A DNA stretch of 64,000 nucleotides from an uncultured Bryobacteraceae bacterium (GCA_938027685.1 CALJAM010000009.1:62001-126000); one strand, 5' to 3'. Positions 38,107-46,823 are shown, counted from the first letter of the stretch. Notes: a model not told the origin generated them from the letters alone. Numbers and translations are program-made.

Positions 38107-39390
38107 TCAGAAGCGGTACTGCCACATCAGGTACGGGTAAGTAAAGGAGCTGCCCGGCGTGCTCTGTCTCAGATAGGGTCCCGGGAACAGTCGCGCCCAG
38201 CCCAGCCCGAAGCGCAAACGGTCGGAGTACTGCCAGTCGGCTTGCAAGTCAAGCTCCCAGCCAATCCTGCGGTTCGTCGCCTGCGGATTGCGGACGAATT
38301 CGACGCCGGCCTCGTTGTAGAACGCGTCGCGAGCGTTGGCGAGCCAGAACGAATGGTAATCAAGTCGACCACGCCAGCGACGCGTCGGGCGCCACTCGAA
38401 TCCTGCAGCCAGATCATGAATGTTGCGCCAGCCGATCTGATCCGCAGTTCCGTAGAAGGCATGATTGGAAGGATAGAGTTGGTCGAACGTCCCCCGGCGG
38501 CTGTCGTGCGGATCCTTGTCGCCGGAGGCGAAGTTGTACTCGAGCAGCAGCCGCAACGGGCTCGAAGTAGGCATGGGTACGCCCGCCATCCAGTGCCCTG
38601 CCCAGGCGCGGACGACGTCCGACCCTGCCCTGCCCCACTGGAGCGCCGTTTCGACCTCGTAATCCAGCCGATTCGATGCGAGCTTGCCGGTCGAGCGGAC
38701 ACCGGCTGTCCAAAGATCGAGATCGGCACGGCTTCCACACTCGGTCCTCACCGACGGCGCGGTCTTCCAGAGGATGTACGGCTCCAAGGTACGTCCGTGC
38801 AGGAGGCGGTCGGTCGACGCGTAGAGACCGTAGAAGCCGCTTTGCAGGCGCGGACGATCGAAACGACCGATCACCGCAGGCGTCAGCGCGGCCGCGAAAG
38901 CGTCCAGCCGGAATTCCCTCCCCTGCAAAGTAAGCCGCAAAGCGTCGAAGGTTCGCGCGACGTTGCCCCAATTGGCGGCACCCACCAGACGCTCGGCGCC
39001 CAAGGCCAGCTCCTGACGGCCTACGAGCAAGCGCACGGGGCCCTTATCGCGATTGCCAACAGCCACGTAGGCCTGCCGGAGGTCGAGCGTGTTGACGGCG
39101 CCGGCGAGGTGGCGGCGGTTCGCACCCGGGGCCTGGGCGTCCTGAACCTCGATGAACAGGGCCAGTCGCGGGGCCGGCTCAATGGAGGCCTGGAGGCGCA
39201 GACGGTGCAGGTAGTAGTCGTCGTCCGCACCGGGGACGTGTCCCATTCCTCTCCACCACTCGCCGCGCCCGCGCAATTCGGCGCCCAGCTTGAACCAGGG
39301 GGGCAGTGCTTGCAAGGGCTGCGATGTCGTTTGATTCGGCTGTGCCCAAAGCAGGGATGCGCCTGCCGCCAGGAGTACGCTGCGCCGCAT
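38107..39390 (-). CDS. Alginate-export-family outer membrane porin
   Basis: A 427-residue outer-membrane beta-barrel of the alginate export (AlgE-like) type. It begins with signal peptide MRRSVLLAAGASLLWAQ and then WFKLGAELRGRGEWW, YYLHRLRLQASIEPAPRLALFIEVQDAQ and VGRQELALGAERLVGAANW, all typical N-terminal strands. The alternating aromatic strands continue to the C-terminal Phe (LMWQYRF). It probably passes sugars, oligosaccharides or organic acids; alginate itself is not implied. The frame is open to 39468, but the signal peptide fixes the start at 39390. It has no operon partner; the spacer holding the three repeats lies downstream, between its stop and the start of thiG. Confidence 0.85.
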   Translation of the reverse strand: MRRSVLLAAGASLLWAQPNQTTSQPLQALPPWFKLGAELRGRGEWWRGMGHVPGADDDYYLHRLRLQASIEPAPRLALFIEVQDAQAPGANRRHLAGAVNTLDLRQAYVAVGNRDKGPVRLLVGRQELALGAERLVGAANWGNVARTFDALRLTLQGREFRLDAFAAALTPAVIGRFDRPRLQSGFYGLYASTDRLLHGRTLEPYILWKTAPSVRTECGSRADLDLWTAGVRSTGKLASNRLDYEVETALQWGRAGSDVVRAWAGHWMAGVPMPTSSPLRLLLEYNFASGDKDPHDSRRGTFDQLYPSNHAFYGTADQIGWRNIHDLAAGFEWRPTRRWRGRLDYHSFWLANARDAFYNEAGVEFVRNPQATNRRIGWELDLQADWQYSDRLRFGLGWARLFPGPYLRQSTPGSSFTYPYLMWQYRF

Positions 39391-39509
39391 GGCTCCTCGA
39401 TGGTTAGGACCATCATAGCGGGAGGACGACGTGGGATCACCGTCGATGGCGGGGACGAACGCGCTCATGTTTGCGCGAAAGCGGCCGATAGGGTCGGCGA
39501 GGAGCCGTC

Positions 39510-40046
39510 GTGCACGCGCGGCGCTTCTGGCCCAATCGAATGGCGAGGCTGGCAGGCGGAGCCTGCCTGCTTGCCGGGTTGACGCTGACGGCGGATATGG
39601 TTCGACTTCACTGGGCGCGCCTTGCGGTACGGGCTTCCGTGGCGGCTGCTGCCCTCGCGGCGGCCGCGGAGTTGGACGGCACTGCCCAGGGCCTGCTTCG
39701 CGCGCGCCAGGCCGTGCAGCAAACGTGGGCGCGCTCCGTGATCGCCACGACCGTGGCCGCGGTCGCCAGACCGGATTTTGCTCCGTCTCCTCAAGGTCCT
39801 TGGCAAAGCGAGCCGGAGGCTTCGGCCAGTTGCTGGTTCGTGCGGGTACGGGCCGGCGGAGCGGTGACCCTGCGGGTGCTTCCCCTCCTCCAACGTGGTT
39901 CTGCGCGAGTTCTGCAGGCCGAGGCCATCGCAGGCCCCGTGCATGCGCCGGAGACGCATGGCGTTCCGGACGACGCGGCCTTCACGAGTTCGGCTCGGCT
40001 GGTTGCTGTCTTCGTCGGCGATAAGCGAATTATTTCCCCACAGTGA
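39510..40046 (+). CDS. TadG-like pilus-associated membrane protein
   Basis: A 178-residue protein with one N-terminal membrane segment (MARLAGGACLLAGLTLTADM) followed by RLHWARLAVRASVAAAALAAAAELDGT. That segment order is typical of TadE/TadG minor pilins, where the hydrophobic helix is followed by an Ala-rich stretch ending in ELDG. The C-terminal half is beta-rich. The GTG start at 39510 has GGAG five bases upstream; an ATG 30 bases later is an alternative. Other Tad genes are not adjacent. I assign the family with moderate confidence. Confidence 0.65.
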   Translation: MHARRFWPNRMARLAGGACLLAGLTLTADMVRLHWARLAVRASVAAAALAAAAELDGTAQGLLRARQAVQQTWARSVIATTVAAVARPDFAPSPQGPWQSEPEASASCWFVRVRAGGAVTLRVLPLLQRGSARVLQAEAIAGPVHAPETHGVPDDAAFTSSARLVAVFVGDKRIISPQ

Positions 40047-40097
40047 GCGTACCGGCGCTCGGGCCTCGGGCGAGTGGGTGATATCGCGCAGCTTCGC

Positions 40098-40103
40098 TAT
40101 AAT
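40098..40103 (+). promoter_or_regulatory. -10 box of sigma-54 activator gene
   Basis: A perfect TATAAT lies 21 bases before the ATG at 40125, predicting a leader of about 15 bases with no Shine-Dalgarno sequence. No recognisable -35 is present 17 bases upstream. Confidence 0.4.
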
Positions 40104-40124
40104 GAAAGTCTGATCCCCGCCCAC

Positions 40125-41471
40125 ATGGCTAAGTTACTTCCCGAGTGGCAGTCGGCCAAGGTTCTTGAGGCGGTCTTCGACCAACTCTCCGACGCCTTGA
40201 TCATCTACGATCGCGACCTGAGAATCACCGGGGTGAACCGGGCCGCGGAACGATTGCTGGGCCTGTCGGCCTCCGAGATGATCGGCCGCAATTGCCGCGA
40301 GGTTTTTCGCTGCGCCGCTTGCGAGAGCGGTTGTGGCCTGCTCGAAGGGCTGCAAGATACTTCGCCCCACGGAACGGTGCGCCTGCACACCGACGACGGC
40401 CGCGAGCGCCTTGTGCTGATCCGCACCAGCCAGCTCTTCGATGAGCGCGGCAACCTGGAAGGGGCGGTGGCGACCGTCAAGGACGTCACCGAGGAGCTGG
40501 CGCCCATGAAGCGGGAAGTAATCGCCGAGTCGCCCGCCATGCGCGAGGTCATCAACTTCGTGCGCAAGGTGGCGGTGAGCGAGGCGACGACGATCCTGCT
40601 GGAGGGCGAGAACGGCACGGGCAAGGATCTGATCGCCAAGACGCTCCATTACGAAAGCCCGCGGCAGGCCGAGCCCTTCATCGCCATCAACTGCGCAGCA
40701 ATCCCCGAGACGCTGCTGGAAAGCGAACTGTTCGGCTACGAGAAGGGCGCCTTCACGGACGCGCGGGCGCAGAAGCGCGGACTGTTCGAGCTGGCCGATC
40801 GCGGGACCCTGTTTTTGGACGAGATCGGTGAGATCCCGCTCACTCTGCAAGCCAAGCTGTTGCGCGTCCTCGAGGAACAGAGTTTTCGGCGTCTGGGCGG
40901 TCTGAAGGATATCCGGGTGGACGTCCGTTTCATTGCGGCTACCAACAAGAACCTGCGCGAGGCCGTGCGGGAGGGGGCGTTCCGTCAGGATCTTTATTTC
41001 CGACTCAACGTGATCCAGATCGTGATACCGCCGCTGCGCGAGCGCAAGGAGGACATCCTCCCGCTGGTGAAATTCTTCATCGACCATTACAACCGCAAAT
41101 TCAAGCGTCACATTCAGGGAGTGACGCCGGAAGCGGCCGAGCTATTGCTGGCGCACGAATGGCCGGGCAACGTGCGTGAGCTGCGCAATGCCATCGAGCG
41201 GGCGATGATCCTCGAGGAGGGCACCCACATCACGCCGGCCAGCCTTCCTATCGCCCTCAACAAGGTGGAGCCGCGGCCCGTATCGACGACACCGGCGAGC
41301 ACAGAGCTCCCCGACCCCGGCCTTTCGCTGGCGGAAAACGAGAAGCAGCTTCTGCTACGGGCGCTCGAAAGGACCAACGGCAACCAGACGCAGGCGGCCA
41401 AATTGCTGCGAATAACGCGCGACACGCTGCGCTACAAGCTCAAGAAATACAACCTGCGCTACCCGAAGTAA
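40125..41471 (+). CDS. Sigma-54-dependent activator with PAS domain
   Basis: A 448-residue NtrC-class regulator. An N-terminal PAS domain ([21 protein letters not shown]) contains a Cys group [10 protein letters not shown]. The AAA+ domain has Walker [19 protein letters not shown] in place of the canonical GAFTGA loop, Walker [11 protein letters not shown] and an arginine-finger region [10 protein letters not shown]. The C-terminal Fis-type HTH is [21 protein letters not shown]. It senses an unknown signal through PAS and drives sigma-54 promoters. The start at 40125 is chosen over an in-frame ATG at 40074 because the -10 box at 40098 lies between them. It sits upstream of rpmI. Confidence 0.92.
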   Translation: MAKLLPEWQSAKVLEAVFDQLSDALIIYDRDLRITGVNRAAERLLGLSASEMIGRNCREVFRCAACESGCGLLEGLQDTSPHGTVRLHTDDGRERLVLIRTSQLFDERGNLEGAVATVKDVTEELAPMKREVIAESPAMREVINFVRKVAVSEATTILLEGENGTGKDLIAKTLHYESPRQAEPFIAINCAAIPETLLESELFGYEKGAFTDARAQKRGLFELADRGTLFLDEIGEIPLTLQAKLLRVLEEQSFRRLGGLKDIRVDVRFIAATNKNLREAVREGAFRQDLYFRLNVIQIVIPPLRERKEDILPLVKFFIDHYNRKFKRHIQGVTPEAAELLLAHEWPGNVRELRNAIERAMILEEGTHITPASLPIALNKVEPRPVSTTPASTELPDPGLSLAENEKQLLLRALERTNGNQTQAAKLLRITRDTLRYKLKKYNLRYPK

Positions 41472-41555
41472 GCGGCGCTGCGGCCGCCTGTGCTAGACTG
41501 AACATTACCCTAGGCGGAAGGCAGGGCGGCAGTCCTGCGGTCCGGAAGGCGAACC

Positions 41556-41750
41556 ATGCCCAAGCTGAAAACACACAAGGGAGCCAAGAAGCGCTTCAGG
41601 AGAACGGGTTCCGGCAAGATCATGCGGCGTCACGCGTTCGCGCGTCACCTGCTGACATCCAAGAGCCGGGCGCGCAAGCGCCGCTTAAGCCAGGAGGTTC
41701 CTGTCGAGGGCGCCAACCGCAAGGCCGTCAAGCGGATGTTGCCGTACTGA
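41556..41750 (+). CDS. rpmI: Ribosomal protein L35
   Basis: A 64-residue basic protein of the large ribosomal subunit. The sequence [20 protein letters not shown] and ending AVKRMLPY are those of L35. A TAGACT box lies at 41494-41499, and a GCAGG/CCTGC hairpin at about 41522-41540 lies in the leader. infC, which normally precedes rpmI, is not here; the sigma-54 activator takes its place. Confidence 0.97.
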   Translation: MPKLKTHKGAKKRFRRTGSGKIMRRHAFARHLLTSKSRARKRRLSQEVPVEGANRKAVKRMLPY

Positions 41751-41884
41751 GGCGCAGCCCCGCCGGTCTGGCAAGCCGTCCCGCGATACCGCCGACGGTC
41801 CGGGTGCGGACGGAGCGCAAGGCACGTGCCCGATCCGCCTCGTCAGCGCCCTGAGGGCGAAGGTAGATCAAAAGGAGGAAAAAC

Positions 41885-42253
41885 GTGCCCAGAGTCAAGC
41901 GTGGTCCCAAGCGCCGCCGTGCGCGGCGCAAGGTTCTCAAGGCGGCCAAGGGCCAGTTTCTCACCAAGAGCAAGCTCCACAGGGCGGCGAAGCTCGCCGT
42001 TCAGAAGGCGCTTCGCTATGCCTACCACGGCCGCCGGCAGCGAAAGCGCGATTTCCGCAGCCTGTGGATCACCCGGATCAACGCGGCCTGCCGGCAACTG
42101 GGCGTTTCCTACAGCAAGTTCGTGGGAGCGCTGAAGTCCGCCGGTGTGGAGCTGAACCGCAAGATGCTGGCGGAACTGGCGGTCAAGGACGAGGCCGCCT
42201 TTGCCGCCTTGGTGGAGAAGGCAAAGGCGCAAATGGCCAAAGCGGCGACATGA
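41885..42253 (+). CDS. rplT: Ribosomal protein L20
   Basis: A 122-residue large-subunit protein with the basic N-terminus PRVKRGPKRRRARRKVLKAAKG and the RKRDFRSLWITRINAACRQLG segment. The start is GTG at 41885 with AAAGGAGG just upstream. The 134-base spacer after rpmI is longer than usual and could carry an autoregulatory site, since L20 represses its operon by RNA binding in several bacteria. The stop overlaps the next start (ATGA). Confidence 0.97.
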   Translation: MPRVKRGPKRRRARRKVLKAAKGQFLTKSKLHRAAKLAVQKALRYAYHGRRQRKRDFRSLWITRINAACRQLGVSYSKFVGALKSAGVELNRKMLAELAVKDEAAFAALVEKAKAQMAKAAT

Positions 42254-42522
42254 CGGAAGCGGCCGCACAGGACTCCATTTCCCTCGACGCGCTGGAAGAG
42301 CGGATCCGCCAGGCCATCGAGCTGGTGGCCCGCCTGCGCCAGGAAAAGCAAGCCGCCTTGGCCGAACGCGATGCAGCCCTGCGTGAGGCCGCCCAGGAAA
42401 GGCAGCGAGCCGAGAAGCTGGCGGCGGAGCTGGAGAGCCTGCGCGAGGAACGGCGCCAGGTGCGCGCCCGCATCGAAAAGCTCCTCAGCCAGATCGACGC
42501 GCTGGCGGGGGGCGCTCTCTGA
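42250..42522 (+). CDS. Small coiled-coil protein
   Basis: A 90-residue protein, almost entirely a coiled coil (heptad-like RLRQEKQAALAERDAALREAAQERQRAEKL). It starts inside the stop codon of rplT (ATGA) and ends five bases before zapA, so translational coupling to both sides is likely. By position and shape it resembles ZapB-like division proteins, but this is inference, as the sequence is generic for coiled coils. Confidence 0.78.
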   Translation: MTEAAAQDSISLDALEERIRQAIELVARLRQEKQAALAERDAALREAAQERQRAEKLAAELESLREERRQVRARIEKLLSQIDALAGGAL

Positions 42523-42527
42523 CGTCT

Positions 42528-42842
42528 ATGCCTGAAGAGTCCGGCGGAAAGCGCCCGGTTCGCGTCACTATCCTGGATCAAACCTACACTCTGCTGGCGG
42601 CGGGGGACGAGCGCGAAGTCCAGGAACTCGCCGATTCCGTGAATCAGCTCATGGCCGCGATCGCCGCGCGCTGTCCTAAGGCCGACGACCTCCGCGTCGC
42701 CGTCTTGGCCTGCCTTCACCTGGCGGACCGGCTGCGGGCGCTAGAACGCGAGCTCGAGGAATTCCGCCGCCGCGTCGAGCAAAAGAGCCGCACTTTCGGC
42801 CTTCTGCTGGAGGAAGCGATCCGCTCCGAGCCCCGGTCCTGA
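42528..42842 (+). CDS. zapA: Cell division protein ZapA
   Basis: A 104-residue FtsZ-associated protein that promotes bundling of FtsZ filaments at the Z ring. VRVTILDQTYTLLAAGDEREVQELADSVNQLM is the globular N-terminal domain, and the LADRLRALERELEEFRRRVEQKS C-terminal helix forms the dimer coiled coil. It follows the coiled-coil gene. In many bacteria zapA is next to the 6S RNA gene; the spacer here has strong hairpins. Confidence 0.9.
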   Translation: MPEESGGKRPVRVTILDQTYTLLAAGDEREVQELADSVNQLMAAIAARCPKADDLRVAVLACLHLADRLRALERELEEFRRRVEQKSRTFGLLLEEAIRSEPRS

Positions 42843-43045
42843 GGACTCGGATTTGCGGATACAAGGGCCTGCAATGTCTCTTGCGTTTCCCTGATTCCCT
42901 GGATTATCTTTTGGAATGGCCTGCCGCAGGCTCGCCCGGCCTGCGGGCAGTTGAACTTCTTGGGTTGTCCCCGAGCGCTGCGGGGACAGGGAGTGGACGA
43001 GGAACCCGTCCCGGGCTGAAGCTCGGGCGGCGGAGAAGAAAGGCC
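42843..43045 (+). ncRNA. Candidate structured RNA or leader between zapA and gltA
   Basis: No gene is seen in these 203 bases. Three stable hairpins follow each other at 42921-42950 (10 pairs, one bulge), 42966-42988 (eight perfect pairs, TGTCCCCG/CGGGGACA) and 43006-43030 (10 pairs with a TGAA loop). None ends in a T run. The size would fit a 6S RNA, which often lies after zapA, but I could not draw the 6S fold with confidence. A gltA leader is the alternative. Confidence 0.35.
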
Positions 43046-44335
43046 ATGGGGAACGACACGCTGACTATTACCGACAATCGCACGAACGCAACGTATACGA
43101 TCCCGATCAAGGACGGCGCCATCCGCGCCATGGATCTCAGGCAAATTAAGACCGGTCCGGACGATTTCGGGCTGATGAGCTATGATCCGGCCTTCATGAA
43201 CACGGCCTCCTGTCGGAGCGCCATCACCTTCATTGACGGTGATCGCGGCATTCTTCGCTATCGCGGTTATCCCATCGAACAACTCGCCGAAAACTGCCGC
43301 TTCCTGGAGGTCGCCTACTTGATCCTGAACGGCGAGCTGCCCACAGCCAAGCAGCTTGCCGACTTCGAAGCGCAGATCAAGGCTGAGCTGGCGGTGCCGG
43401 AAAACATCAAGCGCATCATCGAGGGTTTCCACCATGATGCGCACCCGATGGCGGTGCTGGCCAGCACGCTGGCCGCGCTGTCGACTTTTTATCCCGACGC
43501 CAAGAAGGTGCGGGACCCGGCCAACCGCCGCAAGCAGATCATCCGTCTGATCGCCAAAGTTCCGACACTGGCCGCCTACTTTTATCGTTACAGCCGCGGC
43601 TTGCCCTACGTCGACCCGGATCCCAGGCTCAGCTACACGGGCAACTTCATGAAGATGCTCTGGAAGGGGCTCGAGCCGGAGTACGAGGTGAATCCGGTGG
43701 TCGAGCGCGCCCTGGACATCCTCTTCATTCTGCACGCCGACCACGAGCAGAATTGCAGCGCCAACGCGATGCGCAGTGTCGGCAGCTCGGAGGCCGACCC
43801 CTACGTCTGCGCAGCCGCGGCTACCGCTGCCCTCTTCGGTCCCCTGCACGGCGGCGCCAACGAGCAGGTGTTGCGCATGCTTGACGAGATCGGCTCGGTG
43901 GAGAACATTCCCGCCTACATCGAGGACGTCAAGAACCGCAAGCGCCTGCTGATGGGCTTCGGCCACCGCATTTACAAGAACTACGATCCGCGCGCCCGCA
44001 TCATCAAACAGACCGCCGACAAGGTGTTCGAGGTCACCGGGCGCAATCCCAAGCTCGACATCGCGCTCGAGCTGGAGCGCATTGCGCTCTCCGACGAATA
44101 CTTCATCTCGCGCAAGCTCTATCCCAACGTGGATTTCTACTCCGGAATCATTTACCAGGCGCTTGGTTTCCAGCCGGAGATCTTCACCGTGCTGTTCGCC
44201 ATCCCGCGCATGACCGGCTGGTGTGCTCAATGGGACGAACTCATGGGTGATCCGGAGCAAAAGATCGCTCGGCCGCGGCAGGTCTACATCGGCCACGGAC
44301 ACCGAGAATTCGTTCCCATGGACAAGCGCGGCTGA
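43046..44335 (+). CDS. gltA: Citrate synthase
   Basis: Condenses oxaloacetate and acetyl-CoA to start the citric acid cycle. The 429-residue protein has active-site His in HADHEQNCSANAMR and in GPLHGGANEQVL, with GFGHRIYKNYDPRARI and FAIPRMTGWCAQWDEL further on. The length fits the larger (type II) bacterial class. The frame is open upstream for 55 codons, but the family N-terminus and GGAGAAGAAAGG ribosome binding site fix the start at 43046. A clear terminator follows at 44363. It lies after zapA across a 203-base structured spacer. Confidence 0.96.
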   Translation: MGNDTLTITDNRTNATYTIPIKDGAIRAMDLRQIKTGPDDFGLMSYDPAFMNTASCRSAITFIDGDRGILRYRGYPIEQLAENCRFLEVAYLILNGELPTAKQLADFEAQIKAELAVPENIKRIIEGFHHDAHPMAVLASTLAALSTFYPDAKKVRDPANRRKQIIRLIAKVPTLAAYFYRYSRGLPYVDPDPRLSYTGNFMKMLWKGLEPEYEVNPVVERALDILFILHADHEQNCSANAMRSVGSSEADPYVCAAAATAALFGPLHGGANEQVLRMLDEIGSVENIPAYIEDVKNRKRLLMGFGHRIYKNYDPRARIIKQTADKVFEVTGRNPKLDIALELERIALSDEYFISRKLYPNVDFYSGIIYQALGFQPEIFTVLFAIPRMTGWCAQWDELMGDPEQKIARPRQVYIGHGHREFVPMDKRG

Positions 44336-44362
44336 GCAGGGTCGTTCCGGCGTCCGCGTGAG

Positions 44363-44391
44363 GGCCGCCCGACAAGCGGGCGGCCTTTTTT
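44363..44391 (+). terminator. Rho-independent terminator after citrate synthase
   Basis: GGCCGCCCG at 44363-44371 pairs with CGGGCGGCC at 44377-44385 around a five-base loop, followed by six T residues. It ends the gltA transcript. On the minus strand no T run follows, so it serves the plus strand only. Confidence 0.9.
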
Positions 44392-44803
44392 ATTCCTCGC
44401 GAGCCTGCTCCATCTGCTGCACGAAGCTGAGGATGTCGAAGCGCCGCACGCTGCGACCGGGGAAGAAACTGTTGACGGCGTCGAGCTCATCGTCGAAGAT
44501 CTCGAAGACGGTCTCCAGCTTCGTGAAGATCAGCAGCTCGATGTTGCGGCGGCTGAGGTGGAGCAGCTTCAGCATGCCCCCGGCCTTGCGCAAGCTCGTG
44601 AAGCCCATAACCAATGCGCCCAGGCCGGTACTGTCTATGTAGTCCACGTTCTGAAGATTGAGGATGACGCGGGTCTTGCCCTCCGTAACAAGACGACGGA
44701 GTGTTTCGCGCAGGTGAGCAGCCTCCTCGCCGGCCGTGATGCGGCCGTCCAGATCGAGGATGATGATGCCTTCCCGTTGTCGTTCGCGGATCTCAAGAGC
44801 CAT
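44390..44803 (-). CDS. STAS-domain protein (anti-sigma-factor-antagonist type)
   Basis: A 137-residue SpoIIAA/STAS protein. VILNLQNVDYIDSTGLGALVMG contains the phosphorylatable Ser58 of DSTGLG. The N-terminus (ALEIRERQREGIIILDLDGRIT) is typical. A 30-residue C-terminal extension (AVNSFFPGRSVRRFDILSF) goes beyond the plain domain. It would be controlled by a Ser kinase of the anti-sigma type, not found nearby. Just upstream is the response regulator gene, with a gap of 26 bases, so the pair may form one signalling unit. Confidence 0.88.
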   Translation of the reverse strand: MALEIRERQREGIIILDLDGRITAGEEAAHLRETLRRLVTEGKTRVILNLQNVDYIDSTGLGALVMGFTSLRKAGGMLKLLHLSRRNIELLIFTKLETVFEIFDDELDAVNSFFPGRSVRRFDILSFVQQMEQAREE

Positions 44804-44829
44804 GGCAGAGAGATGGTCGATAAGCGGCT

Positions 44830-45534
44830 TTAGGCCTCCGCCGGTCTGCCCCCGGGCTTATCCCCTGCGTCAATCATGTAGCCGATGCCACGCACCGTGC
44901 GGATCAGCTTGTGCGGCCAGCGGTCATCGATCTTGCTGCGCAGGTGGCGGATGTAAACATCCACGATGTTGGTCAGCCCGTCGTAATCCATTTCCCAGAC
45001 ATGCTCGACGATGGCGGTGCGCGTCAAGGGTTTGCCGGCGTTGCGCATCAGGAATTCGAGGATGCTGAACTCCTTGGGAGCCAGCTCGATGGGCTGTCCG
45101 CCGCGACTGACTTTGCGGCGGGTGACGTCCATGACTAGGTCGCCCACCTGCAGACGCTCGCGCAGCGGCTGGCCCCGGCGGAGCAGTGCACGCACCCGGG
45201 CAAGCAATTCATTGAAGGAGAACGGCTTGCTGAGGTAATCGTCGGCGCCCCGTTCCAGGCCCTTCACACGGTCCTCGACCGCTCCCAGAGCGCTAAGAAT
45301 CAAGATGGGAGGACAATGCTTGCGGTTGCGCAGCTTCTCGAGCACGCGCAAGCCGTCCATATCGGGCAGGATCAAATCGAGGATGACCACGTCGTAGTCG
45401 TGGGTCTGCACCAGCTCCAGGCCGCGACCTCCCTCGCTGACGAAATCCACTTCGAAGCCTGCGTTCTGCAATCCGCGGGCGATCAGCTCCGCGAGGCGCT
45501 TCTCGTCTTCGATCAAGAGGACCCGTGCAGCCAT
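44830..45534 (-). CDS. OmpR-family response regulator
   Basis: A 234-residue two-component regulator. The receiver has VLLIEDEKRL, the phosphoacceptor Asp in VVILDLILPDMDG and the conserved Lys in LSKPFS. The C-terminal winged helix is IELAPKEFSILEFLMRNAGKPLTRTAIVEHVW, with NIVDVYIRHLRSKID and IRTVRGIGYMID. No sensor kinase lies beside it. It leads into the STAS gene in the same direction. GGAGGGCGAGAG is the likely ribosome binding site, before the ATG at 45534. Confidence 0.94.
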   Translation of the reverse strand: MAARVLLIEDEKRLAELIARGLQNAGFEVDFVSEGGRGLELVQTHDYDVVILDLILPDMDGLRVLEKLRNRKHCPPILILSALGAVEDRVKGLERGADDYLSKPFSFNELLARVRALLRRGQPLRERLQVGDLVMDVTRRKVSRGGQPIELAPKEFSILEFLMRNAGKPLTRTAIVEHVWEMDYDGLTNIVDVYIRHLRSKIDDRWPHKLIRTVRGIGYMIDAGDKPGGRPAEA

Positions 45535-45764
45535 GGCGTTCTCTCGCCCTCCGGGACCACTCGCGTCCCGTGCCTCCCCGCCATACCGCCAAACATATCA
45601 CAAAGGCAGCACAAGTACAGCACCGGCAGGACTTAAGCGCTGCTGTTTGCCACCAGCCAAGCCTAGTTTTCAGAATAGCAGGGTTTTAGATCTTTCGTGG
45701 GGGCTGCGCCGGCAGCCGGAGCCCCTAAAGTTTCCGCCCGCAGCGACGATGAAAGTCTGCGAGC

Positions 45765-46730
45765 ATGGATCCGAGGTCCGTCCGGTCTCTGGGACCCCTC
45801 GCCGCGGGCAGGCTGGAGCGGGCTTCGACCGCCGCCCAGCTCAAGCGGATCCTTGAAGCGCACCGAGCTTGGCTCCAGGAACTCCCTGAAGGCAAGCGCG
45901 CCGTCCTTACAGCGCAGGCTCTGAACGAAGCCGATCTCAGCGAGGCGGTTCTCCGGGGCGCTCTCCTGAGGGGGTGCAGCCTGCTCGAGGCCAGGCTGGT
46001 CAAAACAGACCTCAGCCGTGCTGTGCTCATCCGTTGCGATTTCAGCCAGGCTACGATGACCGGCGCGGATCTTACCGGCGCAGAGCTGAAAAGCTGCATC
46101 TTTGACGTGGCCCTACTGGCGGAGGCCAACTTCACGGAAGCGGTTCTTCACGGGGGACGCTTTCGTCGCGCCCTGCTGCGCGAGGCGCGATTCCTGGACG
46201 CGCACCTGGAAGAGTGCGACTTTGCGGCCGCGGTTCTGACCGGCGCCAGTTTCCATCACGCCCGCCTCGGGATGAGCGATTTCAGCGACGCCGATCTGGA
46301 AGCCGCCCTCCTATACCACGTCCGCGCCTCAGCGGCGCGTTTCGTGGGGGCTCGCATGAGCAGGGCCAACTTTACCTCGGCGCGCCTGCAGGGCTGTGAC
46401 TTGCGGCTGGCGCAATTGCTGGGGGCACGCTTCACGAATGCCGACCTCGGCCAGAGTTGCTTCTCGCGGGCCACTTTGGATGAGGCGGATTTCCGCCAAG
46501 CCAATCTGCGGGGGACGGATTTCTCCGCCGCGTCCCTGGAAAACGCACGTTTCGACGAGGCTGACCTTATGGCTGCAGATTTTCGCGGCGCTAACCTGAA
46601 AGGTGCGCGGGGTCTGACCGCCAACCAGCTCGCCCGGGCACGCACGGATCAGTCCACCATTTTGCCCAACGGGAAAAGAGGCGCCTATCTGAAAGGCTCT
46701 GGAGCGGAACGCCCAATGCCGAGTCGTTGA
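45765..46730 (+). CDS. Pentapeptide-repeat protein
   Basis: A 321-residue cytoplasmic protein. From about residue 50 to 290 it consists of A(D/N)LxX repeats such as ADLTGAELKSC, ANFTEAVLHGG, SDADLEAAL and ANLRGTDFSAASLENARF, which fold into a quadrilateral beta helix. An N-terminal helical region (RLERASTAAQLKRILEAH) precedes them. Some proteins of this fold mimic DNA and protect gyrase, but most have no known role. It stands alone; the 230-base spacer before it holds no gene. Confidence 0.9.
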   Translation: MDPRSVRSLGPLAAGRLERASTAAQLKRILEAHRAWLQELPEGKRAVLTAQALNEADLSEAVLRGALLRGCSLLEARLVKTDLSRAVLIRCDFSQATMTGADLTGAELKSCIFDVALLAEANFTEAVLHGGRFRRALLREARFLDAHLEECDFAAAVLTGASFHHARLGMSDFSDADLEAALLYHVRASAARFVGARMSRANFTSARLQGCDLRLAQLLGARFTNADLGQSCFSRATLDEADFRQANLRGTDFSAASLENARFDEADLMAADFRGANLKGARGLTANQLARARTDQSTILPNGKRGAYLKGSGAERPMPSR

Positions 46731-46793
46731 TCGGCCGCATCAGCCTTCCGCCCGACGCGCATCAGCCCGCTAAGCGCTGCCCTAAGTGCCGCC

Positions 46794-46823
46794 TTGCATC
46801 TTGTCAGGTGCAACGGTTATAAT
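46794..46823 (+). promoter_or_regulatory. Promoter of second Oar-like receptor
   Basis: TTGCAT at 46794-46799 and a perfect TATAAT at 46818-46823 are 18 bases apart. The predicted leader is about 65 bases to the ATG at 46896, which has AAAGGAG upstream. This is the best sigma-70 type promoter pair in the window. Confidence 0.6.

Noticed and set aside
42716-44302. Long open frame on the minus strand opposite citrate synthase
   Set aside because: It is an antisense frame in GC-rich coding DNA; the plus-strand product is clearly citrate synthase and the antisense translation has no family features.
46801-46823. TTGTCA at 46801 as -35 of the second receptor promoter
   Set aside because: The spacer to TATAAT would be only 11 bases; TTGCAT at 46794 fits with 18.
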